DNA of 64,000 nucleotides from Halosimplex rubrum (GCF_013415885.1 NZ_CP058910.1:1798001-1862000), one strand, 5' to 3'; shown: positions 1-9,726, counted from the stretch's first letter. The notes: generated from the sequence alone by a model not told the origin. Numbers and translations: made by a program.

Positions 1-1541
1 GCGGTTCCTCGAAGGGCACCCGCTACTCCTTCTCGGGCGGCCAGGGCCAGCTCGAACGGATCGCCGCGAACATCAACGACCTCGAAGACGAACGCCAGTC
101 CGTCCGCGAGGACCTGCGGGACGTGGAGGACCGACTCGACGACGCCCGCGACAAGGAGAGCGAGGCCGCCGAGCAGGTTCGCGATATCGAGACCGACATC
201 GAACGGCGCGAGACCGAGCGCGAGGAGACTCGCGAGAAGATCGCCGACCTCGAAGACCGCCTCGAGGAGATCGAGGGCGAACGCGACGAGGTCTCCGAGG
301 ACATGGACGCCATCGAGGCCGACATCGAGGCCAAGACCGCCGAGATCGACGAGCTCGAGGCCGAGATCGACGAGCTCGAGGCGGAGGTCGAGGACTCCGA
401 GCTGCCGGACCTGACGAGTCGGGCAGACGACATAAACGACGAGATCGACGACCTGGTGGCCCAGATCGACGATCTGGACGGCGAACTCAACGAGCTGCAG
501 CTGGAGAAGGAGTACGCCGAGGACGCCATCGACGACCTCCAGGAGAAAATCGAGAGCGCGCAGAACCGCAAGGCGACACACCAGGAGCACATCGAGGGCT
601 TCGAGAGCGAGATCGCCGAGAAGGAGGAGACTCTCGAGGAGAAGGAAGCGGCGGTCGCCGAACTCGAATCGGAGCTGGCCGACCTCAAGGACGAGCGCGA
701 GGACCTCAAGGAGGACCTCAAGGCGGCCCGCGCCGAGCGCGACGAGAAGAAGGAGGCGGTCGGTGCGGTCGAGAGCGACCTCGACGAACGGCGCGACGAG
801 GCCGAGCGTCTGGAGTGGGAGGTCGACGAACTCGAAGCGGCGGTGGGCGACTACGACCCCGAGGAGATCCCCGACCACGACGAGGTCGAGTCGGAGATCG
901 CCCGCCTCGAAGGCGAGATGGAGGCGCTCGAACCGGTGAACATGCTCGCGATCGAGGAGTACGACCGCGTCGAGGACGAACTCGACGACCTGCGGGACAA
1001 GAAGGGGACGCTCGTCGAGGAGGCCGAGGGCATCCGCGACCGGATCGACCGCTACGAGCAGAACAAGAGGGAGACGTTCATGGAGTCCTACGACGCCATC
1101 GACGAGCAGTTCCGCGACATCTTCGAGCGCCTCTCCAACGGTAGCGGCCACCTCCACCTGGAGAACGAGGACGACCCCTTCGAGGGCGGCCTGACGATGA
1201 AGGCCCAGCCGGCCGACAAGCCGATCCAGCGGCTCAACGCCATGTCCGGCGGGGAGAAGTCCCTGACCGCCCTGGCGTTTATCTTCGCCATCCAGCGCCA
1301 CAACCCCGCGCCGTTCTACGCGCTCGACGAGGTCGACGCCTTCCTCGACGCGAAAAACGCCGACCTCGTCGGCGAGATGGTCGACGAACTCGCCGGGAAG
1401 GCGCAGTTCGTCGTGGTTTCCCACCGCTCGGCCATGCTCGAACGCTCCGAGCGCGCCATCGGCGTGACGATGCAGGGCGACAACATCTCCGCCGTGACGG
1501 GCATCGACCTCAGTTCCGAGGGGGTGCCAGCGGATGACTAG
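1..1541 (+). CDS. smc: Chromosome segregation ATPase Smc, C-terminal part (partial, cut by window edge)
   Basis: This is the part of Smc after the hinge. The open frame enters from base 3 with Gly-Ser-Ser-Lys-Gly-Thr, as at the end of an SMC hinge. About 320 residues of strongly charged Glu/Asp/Arg/Lys coiled coil follow. The C-terminal ATPase head carries the ABC signature LNAMSGGEKSLTALAF and the Walker B segment FYALDEVDAFLD, followed by a D-loop and H-loop region (VVVSHRSAM). The protein would form the SMC-ScpAB condensin that compacts and segregates the chromosome. It ends eight bases inside the next gene, scpA, so the two subunits are translationally coupled. The N-terminal head and first coiled coil lie outside the window. 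Confidence 0.95.
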   Translation, partial: GSSKGTRYSFSGGQGQLERIAANINDLEDERQSVREDLRDVEDRLDDARDKESEAAEQVRDIETDIERRETEREETREKIADLEDRLEEIEGERDEVSEDMDAIEADIEAKTAEIDELEAEIDELEAEVEDSELPDLTSRADDINDEIDDLVAQIDDLDGELNELQLEKEYAEDAIDDLQEKIESAQNRKATHQEHIEGFESEIAEKEETLEEKEAAVAELESELADLKDEREDLKEDLKAARAERDEKKEAVGAVESDLDERRDEAERLEWEVDELEAAVGDYDPEEIPDHDEVESEIARLEGEMEALEPVNMLAIEEYDRVEDELDDLRDKKGTLVEEAEGIRDRIDRYEQNKRETFMESYDAIDEQFRDIFERLSNGSGHLHLENEDDPFEGGLTMKAQPADKPIQRLNAMSGGEKSLTALAFIFAIQRHNPAPFYALDEVDAFLDAKNADLVGEMVDELAGKAQFVVVSHRSAMLERSERAIGVTMQGDNISAVTGIDLSSEGVPADD

Positions 1542-2670
1542 CGAGGGCTCCGAGACGCGCGAGTCGCGGAGCGACTCGGACGGTTCGACCGGGGAGCGAA
1601 GCGACCCGGGAGAAGCGGAGGCGTCGACGGAGACCTCGGACACGCGAGCGGGGAGCGAAGCGACCCGCGAGCAGAGCGACCCGCGAGACAGCGAGGACGA
1701 CATCCCGCTGAACATCGCCGGCCACGAGGAGCGCGAGGCGCCGAGCGCCGACGACGAAGCCCAAACGGGCGCCGAGACGGGTGGACTCGTCACCGGCGAC
1801 CCCTCGGTGGACGGCCAGCCGGATCCGACGGTCGACCCCGAGGCCGACGCGGCCGCCTCGACCGCGGGGGACGACGAGGACGAGAACGTCGAGCCGGTCG
1901 AAGTGCTCGTCAACCTCGCGGAGGACGGCGAGATCGACCCGTGGGACATCGACATTGTCGCGGTGACGGACAAGTTCCTCGACCGCCTCGACGAGGGCGA
2001 CCTGCGCACGTCGGGCCGGGCGCTGTTCTACGCGAGCGTCCTCCTGCGGATGAAGAGCGACGCGATGCTCGACGACGGGAGCGAGGAGGAGGAGGAACCG
2101 TGGGAAGAGCCCTGGGAACAGGGCGGCGAGATGGCCGACGACGGCTTCGAGGGGCCCGATCCCTTCGCCGCGCTGGAGTCGGAGATGGACCGCCGGCTCG
2201 AACGGCGCCGCGCCCGCGGGATGCCCCAGACGCTGGACGAACTCGTCCGGGACCTGCGGGAGGCCGAGCGGGACAACTGGTGGAAGGAATCGCGGGAGTA
2301 CGACACCAGCGACTCGCCGGGCGGCTTCGACCGGGGGACCCAGGAGTTGGACTACCGCAGCGGCGACGACTTCCGGATGGACGAGGAGCCCAGCGCCGCC
2401 GACGTGACCGACACCGCCCACGAGGAACACGTCGACGAGATCATCGACGACGTCCACGACGCGCTACGCGAACAGTACGACAAGGGCCGCGAGGAAGTGC
2501 TCTACCGCGAGATATCCGACACCGGCGGCTCGCGCGTGCTCACGTTCCTCGGTCTGCTCTTCCTGGCCCACCGCGGCCACGTCCGACTCACGCAGGACGA
2601 GATGTTCGGCGATCTGTGGGTGCAGGACCCGGGGGCCGCCACCGGCTCCGAGGAAGCCGTCGCCGACTGA
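1534..2670 (+). CDS. scpA: Segregation and condensation protein ScpA (kleisin)
   Basis: The 378-residue protein is the kleisin partner of Smc. Its first ~115 residues are a low-complexity acidic tail rich in Ser, Glu, Asp and Thr with repeated Ser-Asp-Pro-type words, common in haloarchaeal ScpA. The conserved N-terminal kleisin helix begins near residue 117 (PVEVLVNLAEDGEIDPWDID) and continues through FYASVLLRMKSD. The C-terminal winged-helix domain is near residues 300-370 (REEVLYREISDTGGSR). The ATG overlaps the end of smc by eight bases. No scpB is visible nearby. Confidence 0.93.
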   Translation: MTSEGSETRESRSDSDGSTGERSDPGEAEASTETSDTRAGSEATREQSDPRDSEDDIPLNIAGHEEREAPSADDEAQTGAETGGLVTGDPSVDGQPDPTVDPEADAAASTAGDDEDENVEPVEVLVNLAEDGEIDPWDIDIVAVTDKFLDRLDEGDLRTSGRALFYASVLLRMKSDAMLDDGSEEEEEPWEEPWEQGGEMADDGFEGPDPFAALESEMDRRLERRRARGMPQTLDELVRDLREAERDNWWKESREYDTSDSPGGFDRGTQELDYRSGDDFRMDEEPSAADVTDTAHEEHVDEIIDDVHDALREQYDKGREEVLYREISDTGGSRVLTFLGLLFLAHRGHVRLTQDEMFGDLWVQDPGAATGSEEAVAD

Positions 2671-2839
2671 TCGTGTGGCGGTCGTCCGGCGGTTACCGAA
2701 CGGTCACAGGTTCCCTGCGTATACTTTGCGAGTCCGCCCGGAGTCGGGTGGTTCACGAGCGCGAGTAAGCCGACGTTGCGGTCTCGTCGGGGCGAGAAGG
2801 TGGCTCATAGTTAACGAAACCCACGCCGGACGAGCGTAC

Positions 2840-4021
2840 ATGAATCTCGCCGTGATCGGCTTCGGTAACGCCGGGGGGAAGGTCGTGGACAAACTGCTCG
2901 CGTTCGAGTCGAACACGGGCCGCTCGCTGTGTCGGTTCGCGCTCGCGGTCAACTCCGCGGAGATCGACCTCGCCAAGCTCGACTACGTCCCGCGGGACAA
3001 CCGCATCCTCATCGGCCAGACCGACCAGCGCGTCAAGGGCCGCGGCGCCGGCGCCGACCCCGAGGTCGGCGCGACCATCGCGCGCCAGGACCACCACGAG
3101 ATCGAACGCGCCATGGACGGCGTCCCGATCCACGACATCGACGGCTTCCTCGTCGTCGCCGGCCTCGGCGGCGGCACCGGGTCCGGCGGTGCGCCCGTCC
3201 TCGCCGAGACCTTGAGCGACCGCTACGCCGAACCCGTCTACGGCCTGGGTGTCCTCCCCAGCGCCGACGAGGGCGGCCGCCCCGCGTTCAACGCCGCGCG
3301 CTCGCTGACCTCGTTCACCGAGGCCACCGAGAACCTCGTCCTGTTCGACAACGACACCTGGCGCCAGCACGGCGACTCCGTCGAGATGGGCTACGACCGC
3401 ACCAACGAGGAAATCGCCCGCCGCGTCGTCACCCTGCTGGCCGCCGGCGAACTCGACGGCTCGCAGATCTCCGAGGCCGCCATGGACTCCTCGGACGTGA
3501 AACGCACCCTGGCCACCGGCGGCGTCAGCTCCATCGCCTTCGCCTCCTCCAGCCTCGAATCGGGCACCCGGGAAGGGAAGGGCCTCATCAGCCGGTTCAC
3601 CAACGGTCACGACGAGGACCGCGACGAGAGCGACCTCACCATGAAGGTCCACGGCCTCGTCCGCAAGGCCGTCAAGTCCCGACTGACGATCCCAGCGGAG
3701 ATCGACTCCGCCGAACGGTCGCTGATCGTCGTCTCCGGCCCGCCCTCGGAGTTCTCCCAGAAGGGCATGCGCCGCGCCCGCGAGTGGCTCGAACGCGAGA
3801 CCGACAGCGTCGAGATCCTGGCGGGCGACGACCCCCGCGAGAGGGCCGACAGGCTGTCGGTCGCGGTGCTGCTCTCGAACGTCACCCGCGTCGACCGCAT
3901 CGACGCCCTCCAGGACCAGGCGGTCGACGCGAAGTCCAACATCCAGAACCAGGCCGACACCCGCGAGGACGAGATCGACGACCTCATCACCGACGACTCG
4001 GGCGAACTCGACCCGATCTGA
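2840..4021 (+). CDS. cetZ: CetZ tubulin/FtsZ-family GTPase
   Basis: The 393-residue protein starts MNLAVIGFGNAGGKV, the N-terminal nucleotide-binding strand of archaeal CetZ. The tubulin signature loop GLGGGTGSGG lies at about residues 108-117. The T7-like region and C-terminal domain follow, and the tail is acidic. CetZ proteins control cell shape and motility rather than division itself. The ATG at 2840 is preferred over in-frame upstream codons because it opens directly with the conserved strand, and a TATA-like TAGTTAACG is centred about 28 bases upstream, as expected for a leaderless transcript. Which CetZ paralogue this is cannot be decided here. Confidence 0.88.
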   Translation: MNLAVIGFGNAGGKVVDKLLAFESNTGRSLCRFALAVNSAEIDLAKLDYVPRDNRILIGQTDQRVKGRGAGADPEVGATIARQDHHEIERAMDGVPIHDIDGFLVVAGLGGGTGSGGAPVLAETLSDRYAEPVYGLGVLPSADEGGRPAFNAARSLTSFTEATENLVLFDNDTWRQHGDSVEMGYDRTNEEIARRVVTLLAAGELDGSQISEAAMDSSDVKRTLATGGVSSIAFASSSLESGTREGKGLISRFTNGHDEDRDESDLTMKVHGLVRKAVKSRLTIPAEIDSAERSLIVVSGPPSEFSQKGMRRAREWLERETDSVEILAGDDPRERADRLSVAVLLSNVTRVDRIDALQDQAVDAKSNIQNQADTREDEIDDLITDDSGELDPI

Positions 4022-4152
4022 TAGACCTGGTCTCTGAGCCTCCGGGGGCTTTCACGCTGTTGTCGGCAGTACCGAGAGCGCGGTGCGGTGCAGTTGCGGT
4101 CGCCGCGCCGTCGGCGTCCGCCATACGAACGTCCCCACCACGCACACCCGGC

Positions 4153-4159
4153 TCTTTAT
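4153..4159 (+). promoter_or_regulatory. TATA-like box for the PhzF-family gene
   Basis: The T/A-rich CTTTATT stands out in GC-rich flanks and lies 28-34 bases before the ATG at 4187. That is the spacing of a haloarchaeal leaderless promoter. Confidence 0.55.
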
Positions 4160-4186
4160 TGCGGACGTGACCGACAGGGTGAGCAC

Positions 4187-5104
4187 ATGACCGAGACCCG
4201 TCGCGTCCAGCTCGTCGACGCGTTCACGACGGAACCGATGGCCGGCAACCCGGCGGGGGTCGTCCCCGAGGCGGCCGACTTGGCCGACGACCAGATGGCA
4301 GCCATCGCGTCGGAACTCGGCGCGAGCGAGACGGCGTTCGTCCGTCCGAGCGACGAGGCCGACCACCGGCTGCGCTACTTCACGCCCGAACGGGAGGTCG
4401 ACCTCTGCGGCCACGCCACCGTCGCGGCGTTCGCGTCGCTGTTCGACCGCGACGAGCTCGCCGACGGCACCTACGCCGTCGAGACCGAGGTCGGAGTCCT
4501 CGACGTGGAGGTCGAAGCCGACGGCACCGTCTGGCTCACGCAGTCGCCGCCGGAGATCCGTGAGGTCGACGTGGAGATCGAAACGGCGGCCGACGCCCTG
4601 GGTCTCGACACCGCGGCGCTGTCGGAGGTCGGCGAGGACCTGCCCATCGCCCGCGCCTCGACCGGCCTCCCGTTCCTCGTCGTTCCGGTGGGGTACTTCG
4701 AGCAGCTCTCGGCGGTCGACCCCGACCTGGCCGCTATCGAGGCGCTCTGCGAGGAGACGGACACCGAAGGGCTGTACGCGTTCACCTTCGACACGCTGGA
4801 GGGCGAGGCGACCCTGCACGGACGGTCGTTCGCGCCGCTGGCCGGCATCCCCGAGGACCCCGTCACCGGCACGGCGAGCGGCGCGGTGGGCGCCTATCTG
4901 CGCTACCAGGCCGCCCTCGACGCCGAGGACCCGCTGGTCTTCGAACAGGGCCACTTCCTCGACCGCCCGGGCCGGGTGCTGGTCGACACCCGCGAGGGCG
5001 AGGAGGGCTCGACCGCACCGCGGGTCGGCGGCCGCGCGGTCACGACGCTCGACGGCGACCTCACCGTCCCGGAGAGCGACGACGACGACATCATCGAGGC
5101 CTGA
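4187..5104 (+). CDS. PhzF family isomerase/epimerase
   Basis: The 305-residue protein has the PhzF fold of two pseudo-symmetric halves. The first half holds VDAFTTEPMAGNPAGVV with the catalytic Glu in ASETAFV, and a RYFTPEREVDLCGHATVA segment. The second half carries PVTGTASGAVGAYL. PhzF proteins are isomerases related to diaminopimelate epimerase, and most archaeal members have no proven substrate. The start at 4187 fits the conserved MxxxRRVQLVDAF opening. Length is normal for the family (~280-300). The gene appears monocistronic, with its own promoter. Confidence 0.85.
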   Translation: MTETRRVQLVDAFTTEPMAGNPAGVVPEAADLADDQMAAIASELGASETAFVRPSDEADHRLRYFTPEREVDLCGHATVAAFASLFDRDELADGTYAVETEVGVLDVEVEADGTVWLTQSPPEIREVDVEIETAADALGLDTAALSEVGEDLPIARASTGLPFLVVPVGYFEQLSAVDPDLAAIEALCEETDTEGLYAFTFDTLEGEATLHGRSFAPLAGIPEDPVTGTASGAVGAYLRYQAALDAEDPLVFEQGHFLDRPGRVLVDTREGEEGSTAPRVGGRAVTTLDGDLTVPESDDDDIIEA

Positions 5105-5298
5105 TCCGGGCCGGTGAGGCGACCGACCGTGGGACGACCGACGGCGTGCGACCGCCGCCCGTGGGAGGGCGTCACGGGTACTCGGAAGCGAAACAATTTT
5201 CCATAGAACGGCGTCGTTACCGCCTCTAGCGCAAGATACTTATCGGCACCAGTGCCGGAAAGTTCTTGGGTATCCTCGGCGACACTGTGGGTACGGTC

Positions 5299-7620
5299 AT
5301 GGCATTACTCTGGCTGGACGACGTTACGGCCGAGGACTTCGACTCGGTCGGTGGCAAAGGCGCATCCCTGGGGGAGCTGACATCGGCGGGTCTGCCCGTT
5401 CCACCCGGGTTCGTCGTGACGGCCGAGACGTACCGGTCGTTCATCGAGGAGACCGGCATCGACGAGGAACTGTTCGAGGCCGTCGACGTCTCCGTCGACG
5501 ACTCCCAGGCGCTGGCGCGGGCCGCGGAACGCGCCCAGGAGCTCATTCAGGAGACCGAGATGCCCGACTCGATCCGCGAGGAGATCCTCGCGGCCTACGA
5601 CTCCGTCGAGGACGGCGAGGCCTCCGTGGCGGTCCGCTCGTCGGCGACGGCCGAGGACCTGCCCGACGCGTCCTTCGCCGGCCAGCAGGAGACGTTCCTC
5701 AACGTCACTCGCTCGGACCTGCTCGACAAGGTCCGGGACTGCTGGGCCTCTCTTTTCACCCAGCGCGCTATCTACTACCGTCAGGAACAGGGCTTCTCCC
5801 ACGACGTGGTCAACATCGCCGTCGTCGTCCAGCTGATGGTCGACGCCGAGAAGAGCGGTGTCATGTTCACGAGCCACCCAACCACCGGCGCCCCGCAGGC
5901 GATCATCGAGTCCGCGTGGGGCCTGGGCGAGGCCGTGGTTTCGGGCGCCGTCTCCCCCGACAAGTACGTCCTCGACCGCGAGACGGGCCAGCTTCGCGAC
6001 GCCACCGTCGCCACCAAGAAGGTCATGCACGTCCGCGACGAGGAGACCGGCGAGACCATCGAGCGTCCGGTCCCCGAGGACAAGCGCGACGAGCAGGTCC
6101 TCTCCGAGGAAGAGCTGGACCGGCTGGTCGGCCTCGGCGACGAGATCGAGTCCTACTACGGCGACCCCCAGGACGTGGAGTGGGCCATCGCCGACGGGGA
6201 GCTGTACGTCCTGCAGTCCCGACCGATCACCACCATCGACGAGGACGCCGAGGAAGTCGAAGGCGCCTCCAACGGCGTCGGTGACGTGGCGGGCGTCGCC
6301 GACGGCGGCGCGGCCGCCGACTCCGGCGGTGGCGGGAGCGCCGGCGACGGCAACGTCGTCTTCTCCGGCATCGGCGCCAGCCCCGGCCGCGTCTCCGGGC
6401 CGGCCCGGATCGTGCGGAAGCTCGACCACCTCGACAAGGTCGAGGAGGGCGACGTCATCGTCGCCGAGATGACCACCCCCGATATGGTGCCGGCGATGAA
6501 ACGCGCCACCGGCATCGTCACCGACGAGGGCGGCATGACCAGCCACGCCGCCATCGTCTCCCGCGAACTCGGCGTCCCCGCCATCGTCGGCACCGAGCAG
6601 GGCTCGGAGACGCTCCACGACGGCCAGGTCGTCACCATCGACGGCGACAAGGGCACCGTCGAGCAGGGCGACGCCACCGGCGGCGACGAGCGCGAACCCG
6701 TCGAGGAGGTCCGCCCGCAGGCGCCGGTCAAGCCGATGACCGCGACGGAGGTCAAGGTCAACGTCTCCATCCCGGACGCGGCCGAGCGCGCGGCCGCCAC
6801 CGGCGCCGACGGCGTCGGGCTCCTGCGGATGGAGCACATGATCCTCTCGACGAACAAGACGCCCGAACGGTACATCGCCGACCACAGCGCCGACGAGTAC
6901 GTCTCCGAGATCGTCGACGGGGTGCGCGGCGTCGCTGAGGCGTTCTACCCCCGGCCCGTCCGCGTGCGCACGCTCGACGCGCCCACCGACGAGTTCCGAC
7001 AGCTCGAGGGCGGCGCCGACGAGCCCGCCGAACACAACCCGATGCTGGGCTACCGGGGCATCCGCCGCAGCCTCGACCGCCCCGATCTCTTCGCCCACGA
7101 ACTCGCCGCCTTCCGCCGGCTGTTCGAGCTGGGCTACGACAACGTCGAGATCATGTTCCCGCTGGTCAACGACGCCGAGGACGTGCTGCGGGCCCGCCGG
7201 CTCATGGAGCAGGAGGGCATCGACCCAGACAAGCAGGACTGGGGCGTGATGATCGAGACGCCCGCCGCCGCGCTCGGCGTCGAGGCGATGGCCGACGCGG
7301 GCATCGACTTCGTCTCCTTCGGCACGAACGACCTCACGCAGTACACCCTCGCCGTCGACCGCAACAACGGCCGGGTCGCCGACCGCTTCGACGAACTGCA
7401 CCCCTCGGTGCTGAAGCTCATCAGCGAAACCATCGAGACCTGCCGCGAGGCCGGCGTCGCCACGAGCATCTGCGGCCAGGCCGCCTCGAAACCCGAGATG
7501 GTCGACCACCTCGTCAACGAGGGCGTCACCTCCATCTCCGCGAACATCGACGCCGTCCGCGACGTGCAACACGAGGTCAAGCGCGTCGAGCAGAAGCTGC
7601 TGCTCGACAACGTGCGCTGA
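5299..7620 (+). CDS. ppsA: Phosphoenolpyruvate synthase (pyruvate, water dikinase)
   Basis: The enzyme converts pyruvate, ATP and water to PEP, AMP and phosphate, the first committed step of gluconeogenesis from pyruvate. The 773 residues show three domains in order: the N-terminal ATP-grasp domain (VGGKGASLGEL, residues ~15-330), the mobile phosphohistidine domain with GGMTSHAAIVSRELG near residue 410, and the C-terminal TIM barrel ending with FGTNDLTQYTLAVDRN and a CGQAAS segment with the catalytic Cys. A Gly/Ala/Asp-rich linker of ~40 residues separates the first two. The ATG at 5299 (MALLWLDDV) is chosen over an upstream in-frame codon. The stop abuts the stop of the convergent PIN gene with no spacer. 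Confidence 0.93.
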   Translation: MALLWLDDVTAEDFDSVGGKGASLGELTSAGLPVPPGFVVTAETYRSFIEETGIDEELFEAVDVSVDDSQALARAAERAQELIQETEMPDSIREEILAAYDSVEDGEASVAVRSSATAEDLPDASFAGQQETFLNVTRSDLLDKVRDCWASLFTQRAIYYRQEQGFSHDVVNIAVVVQLMVDAEKSGVMFTSHPTTGAPQAIIESAWGLGEAVVSGAVSPDKYVLDRETGQLRDATVATKKVMHVRDEETGETIERPVPEDKRDEQVLSEEELDRLVGLGDEIESYYGDPQDVEWAIADGELYVLQSRPITTIDEDAEEVEGASNGVGDVAGVADGGAAADSGGGGSAGDGNVVFSGIGASPGRVSGPARIVRKLDHLDKVEEGDVIVAEMTTPDMVPAMKRATGIVTDEGGMTSHAAIVSRELGVPAIVGTEQGSETLHDGQVVTIDGDKGTVEQGDATGGDEREPVEEVRPQAPVKPMTATEVKVNVSIPDAAERAAATGADGVGLLRMEHMILSTNKTPERYIADHSADEYVSEIVDGVRGVAEAFYPRPVRVRTLDAPTDEFRQLEGGADEPAEHNPMLGYRGIRRSLDRPDLFAHELAAFRRLFELGYDNVEIMFPLVNDAEDVLRARRLMEQEGIDPDKQDWGVMIETPAAALGVEAMADAGIDFVSFGTNDLTQYTLAVDRNNGRVADRFDELHPSVLKLISETIETCREAGVATSICGQAASKPEMVDHLVNEGVTSISANIDAVRDVQHEVKRVEQKLLLDNVR

Positions 7621-8046
7621 TCAGAACGGGTCGTCGGGCGTCGCCAGCCGGGTGACCCCCTCCACCGCGTCGAAGTCGTCGTCGAAGGAGTAGAGGTACT
7701 CGATCCCCTCCCGTTGCATGTACGCGACGATCGTCGCATCACCGAACGCCAGCCCGTCGTACGTCTCGAAGAGGTCGACCGCCCGGTCGTAGTCTTTGCG
7801 CGGCGCGTGGTGGATCTCGAACCCCGCCGATTCGTTCAACGCGGTGTACAGCGCCGTCGCCGCCCCGTGTCGTCGGCGCCCGTGAATCCAGTTCAGTGTC
7901 TCCAGCACGACGTAGTTCGTGACGCGCCCAACCGGGAGCGTCTCGCGGTCGATACCGTCGACGATCGCGGTCGCAGTGTCGTGGTGCTGGTCGTCCGCGT
8001 CGGCTCGCCCGACGAGCACGCTCGTGTCGACGGCGGCGGTCCTCAC
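7621..8046 (-). CDS. PIN-domain ribonuclease (VapC-like toxin)
   Basis: The 141-residue protein has the acidic residues of a PIN nuclease: VDTSVLVG at the N-terminus, a central Glu in VVLETLNW, and C-terminal Asp residues in GDATIVAY and SFDDDFD. VapC toxins cleave RNA and are neutralised by a small partner. The partner is the AbrB-like gene just upstream, whose end overlaps this start by four bases. Size is normal for VapC. Confidence 0.85.
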   Translation of the reverse strand: MRTAAVDTSVLVGRADADDQHHDTATAIVDGIDRETLPVGRVTNYVVLETLNWIHGRRRHGAATALYTALNESAGFEIHHAPRKDYDRAVDLFETYDGLAFGDATIVAYMQREGIEYLYSFDDDFDAVEGVTRLATPDDPF

Positions 8047-8312
8047 GCGTCCTCCGAGAACTCGTGGTCGCCCTCGTGACCCGCGACATCGTGCGTTTCG
8101 AGGCCGTCACCGCCCATCGGGACGGCTTCGAAATCGTCGAACGCCCCGCGTCGCTGCTTGACGACCTCGACGACGAGTTCTCCCCCCTCGTCGACGTCCC
8201 ACCGCAGTTTGTCACCCGCTTCGATGTCGAGCCGCCGACGGAGCGATGCCGGCACCGTGACCATCCCCCGGTCGTTCACCTTCGTCTCTTCCGGGGCGTC
8301 ACCAGTCGCCAT
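8043..8312 (-). CDS. AbrB/MazE-type antitoxin (VapB-like)
   Basis: The 89-residue protein has a swapped-hairpin AbrB domain at residues ~10-50 (VNDRGMVTVPASLRRRLD, then AGDKLRWDV). An acidic C-terminal tail likely wraps the PIN toxin. It precedes and overlaps the toxin gene by four bases, the usual order for type II modules, where the complex represses its own promoter. Confidence 0.85.
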   Translation of the reverse strand: MATGDAPEETKVNDRGMVTVPASLRRRLDIEAGDKLRWDVDEGGELVVEVVKQRRGAFDDFEAVPMGGDGLETHDVAGHEGDHEFSEDA

Positions 8313-8388
8313 ATCCGTCGGTAGTAGCTCCGAGCGAATACATGTTCCGCCACATGTGTTTCACGGTCCGTCCGACCGCGGCGATGTA

Positions 8389-9132
8389 TTAGAAGAACGT
8401 CAGCTTGTCCCGGCGATACAGATCCATCTCGGAGACCATCGAGGGGTCCTGCTTCGCGGCGAAGCGGACGGCGTCTGCGATCTCGGTCGGTTCGGAGGCC
8501 TCGCCCGCCTCGAAGCGCTCCTCGAAGGACTCGCCGCTCTCGCTGGCGAACTCGCTGCGGACCTCGGCGGGGTTGATGGTCGTGACGGCCACGTCGTCGG
8601 CACCCACATCGGCGGAGACGCTCTTGGCGAACCCGCGGACCCACCACTTCGAGGCGGCGTAGACGGGGTTGAACGGTCGGGGGTACTGCCCGGCGAAGCT
8701 ACCGATGAAGACCACCGTGCCGGACGACTCCCGCAGGTGGGGCAGCGCCGCGCGCGTCGCGAAGAAGTAGCCGTCGACGTTGACCTCCATCATCGTGCGG
8801 TAGTCCTCCGTCGAGAGGTCGTCGACGCCGTCGCCGGCGACGACGCCGACGTTGTTGACCAGCAGGTCGAGGCGGCCGAACTCCGTGACCGTCTTCTCGA
8901 CCAGCGCGTCGACGGCGTCCTCGCTGCGGACGTTCGTCGGGACGACCAGCGTCTCGACGCCGTAGGCGTCTTCCAGATCGGCGGCGATCGATTCGAGACG
9001 CTCCTCGCGGCGGGCCGCCAGGGCCACGTCGGCACCGTCTTCGGCCAGCGCGTGGGCCGTCGCTTCGCCGATGCCGGAGCTGGCGCCGGTAACGATCACC
9101 GCCTGTCCGTCCAGGGACTGCTCGGTCGACAT
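8389..9132 (-). CDS. SDR-family NAD(P)-dependent oxidoreductase
   Basis: This 247-residue classical short-chain dehydrogenase has the cofactor motif VTGASSGIGEA near residue 15, an AARREERLE segment that favours NADP, the NNVGVV structural motif, and the catalytic Ser/Tyr/Lys with YAASKWW. The substrate is not deducible. The ATG at 9132 is preferred because a perfect TTATAA lies 24-29 bases upstream, so the transcript is leaderless. It is isolated from its neighbours. Confidence 0.88.
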   Translation of the reverse strand: MSTEQSLDGQAVIVTGASSGIGEATAHALAEDGADVALAARREERLESIAADLEDAYGVETLVVPTNVRSEDAVDALVEKTVTEFGRLDLLVNNVGVVAGDGVDDLSTEDYRTMMEVNVDGYFFATRAALPHLRESSGTVVFIGSFAGQYPRPFNPVYAASKWWVRGFAKSVSADVGADDVAVTTINPAEVRSEFASESGESFEERFEAGEASEPTEIADAVRFAAKQDPSMVSEMDLYRRDKLTFF

Positions 9133-9155
9133 AGCGCCCGCTAGGAGGGCCGCCG

Positions 9156-9161
9156 TTATAA
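9156..9161 (-). promoter_or_regulatory. TATA box of the SDR gene
   Basis: TTATAA on the minus strand lies 24-29 bases before the ATG at 9132, inside otherwise GC-rich sequence. Confidence 0.65.
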
Positions 9162-9324
9162 GTGTCGGTAGTCGGGTCGACCGGCGGCACCGTCGCTGGG
9201 CCCCCGGAACCGACCGACAACTCGGGGCAGTGCGAGACTCTGGATCAACCATACGTAGCCGTTACAGAGCCTGATGGGAGGGTTCCCCAATAGATATTTC
9301 ACTGCGGGGGGCGGAAACGTAACT

Positions 9325-9726
9325 ATGAGAAATGATGATGGGGGAGACGCATCTCGCCTGTTCGGGGCGCTCGCCGACCGGAACAGACGCGTCGTCCTGT
9401 ACTACCTGCGGGAACACGAGTCGGCGTCGCTCGAAACCTTCGCGGATCTGGTGACCGGCTGGACCGAGGCGGGGCCGGGGCCCGACCGGTCGGTCGCTCA
9501 CGACGACGTGCGGATCGGGCTCCACCACGTCCACCTGCCGGCGCTCGACGCGGCGGGACTCCTCGAGTACGACCCGGACGGGGGCCGGGTCGCGCTCGCC
9601 GAACTCTCGGCGGCCGAAGCGGCGGTCCTCGACGCGGCGATGCGGGCCGACGCGACCGACGCGGCCGTCGACCTCGAACGCCTGCTCGCTGCGGCCGGCG
9701 GCGCGGGAGCCGACGATGGCGGCTGA
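9325..9726 (+). CDS. DUF7344-type winged-helix regulator
   Basis: The 133-residue protein resembles haloarchaeal DUF7344 proteins: a SRLFGALADRNRRVVLYYLRE opening that forms the first helices of an ArsR-like wing-helix, then a HHVHLPALDAAGLLEYDP segment before the wing. It overlaps the DICT-domain gene by 11 bases, so the two are made together. The T/A-rich GATATTTC lies 25-32 bases before the ATG. The ligand is unknown. Confidence 0.7.
   Translation: MRNDDGGDASRLFGALADRNRRVVLYYLREHESASLETFADLVTGWTEAGPGPDRSVAHDDVRIGLHHVHLPALDAAGLLEYDPDGGRVALAELSAAEAAVLDAAMRADATDAAVDLERLLAAAGGAGADDGG

Noticed and set aside
5305-7572. A 755-codon minus-strand frame inside ppsA
   Set aside because: It is fully antisense to phosphoenolpyruvate synthase, whose domains are unmistakable. 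High GC leaves few stops.
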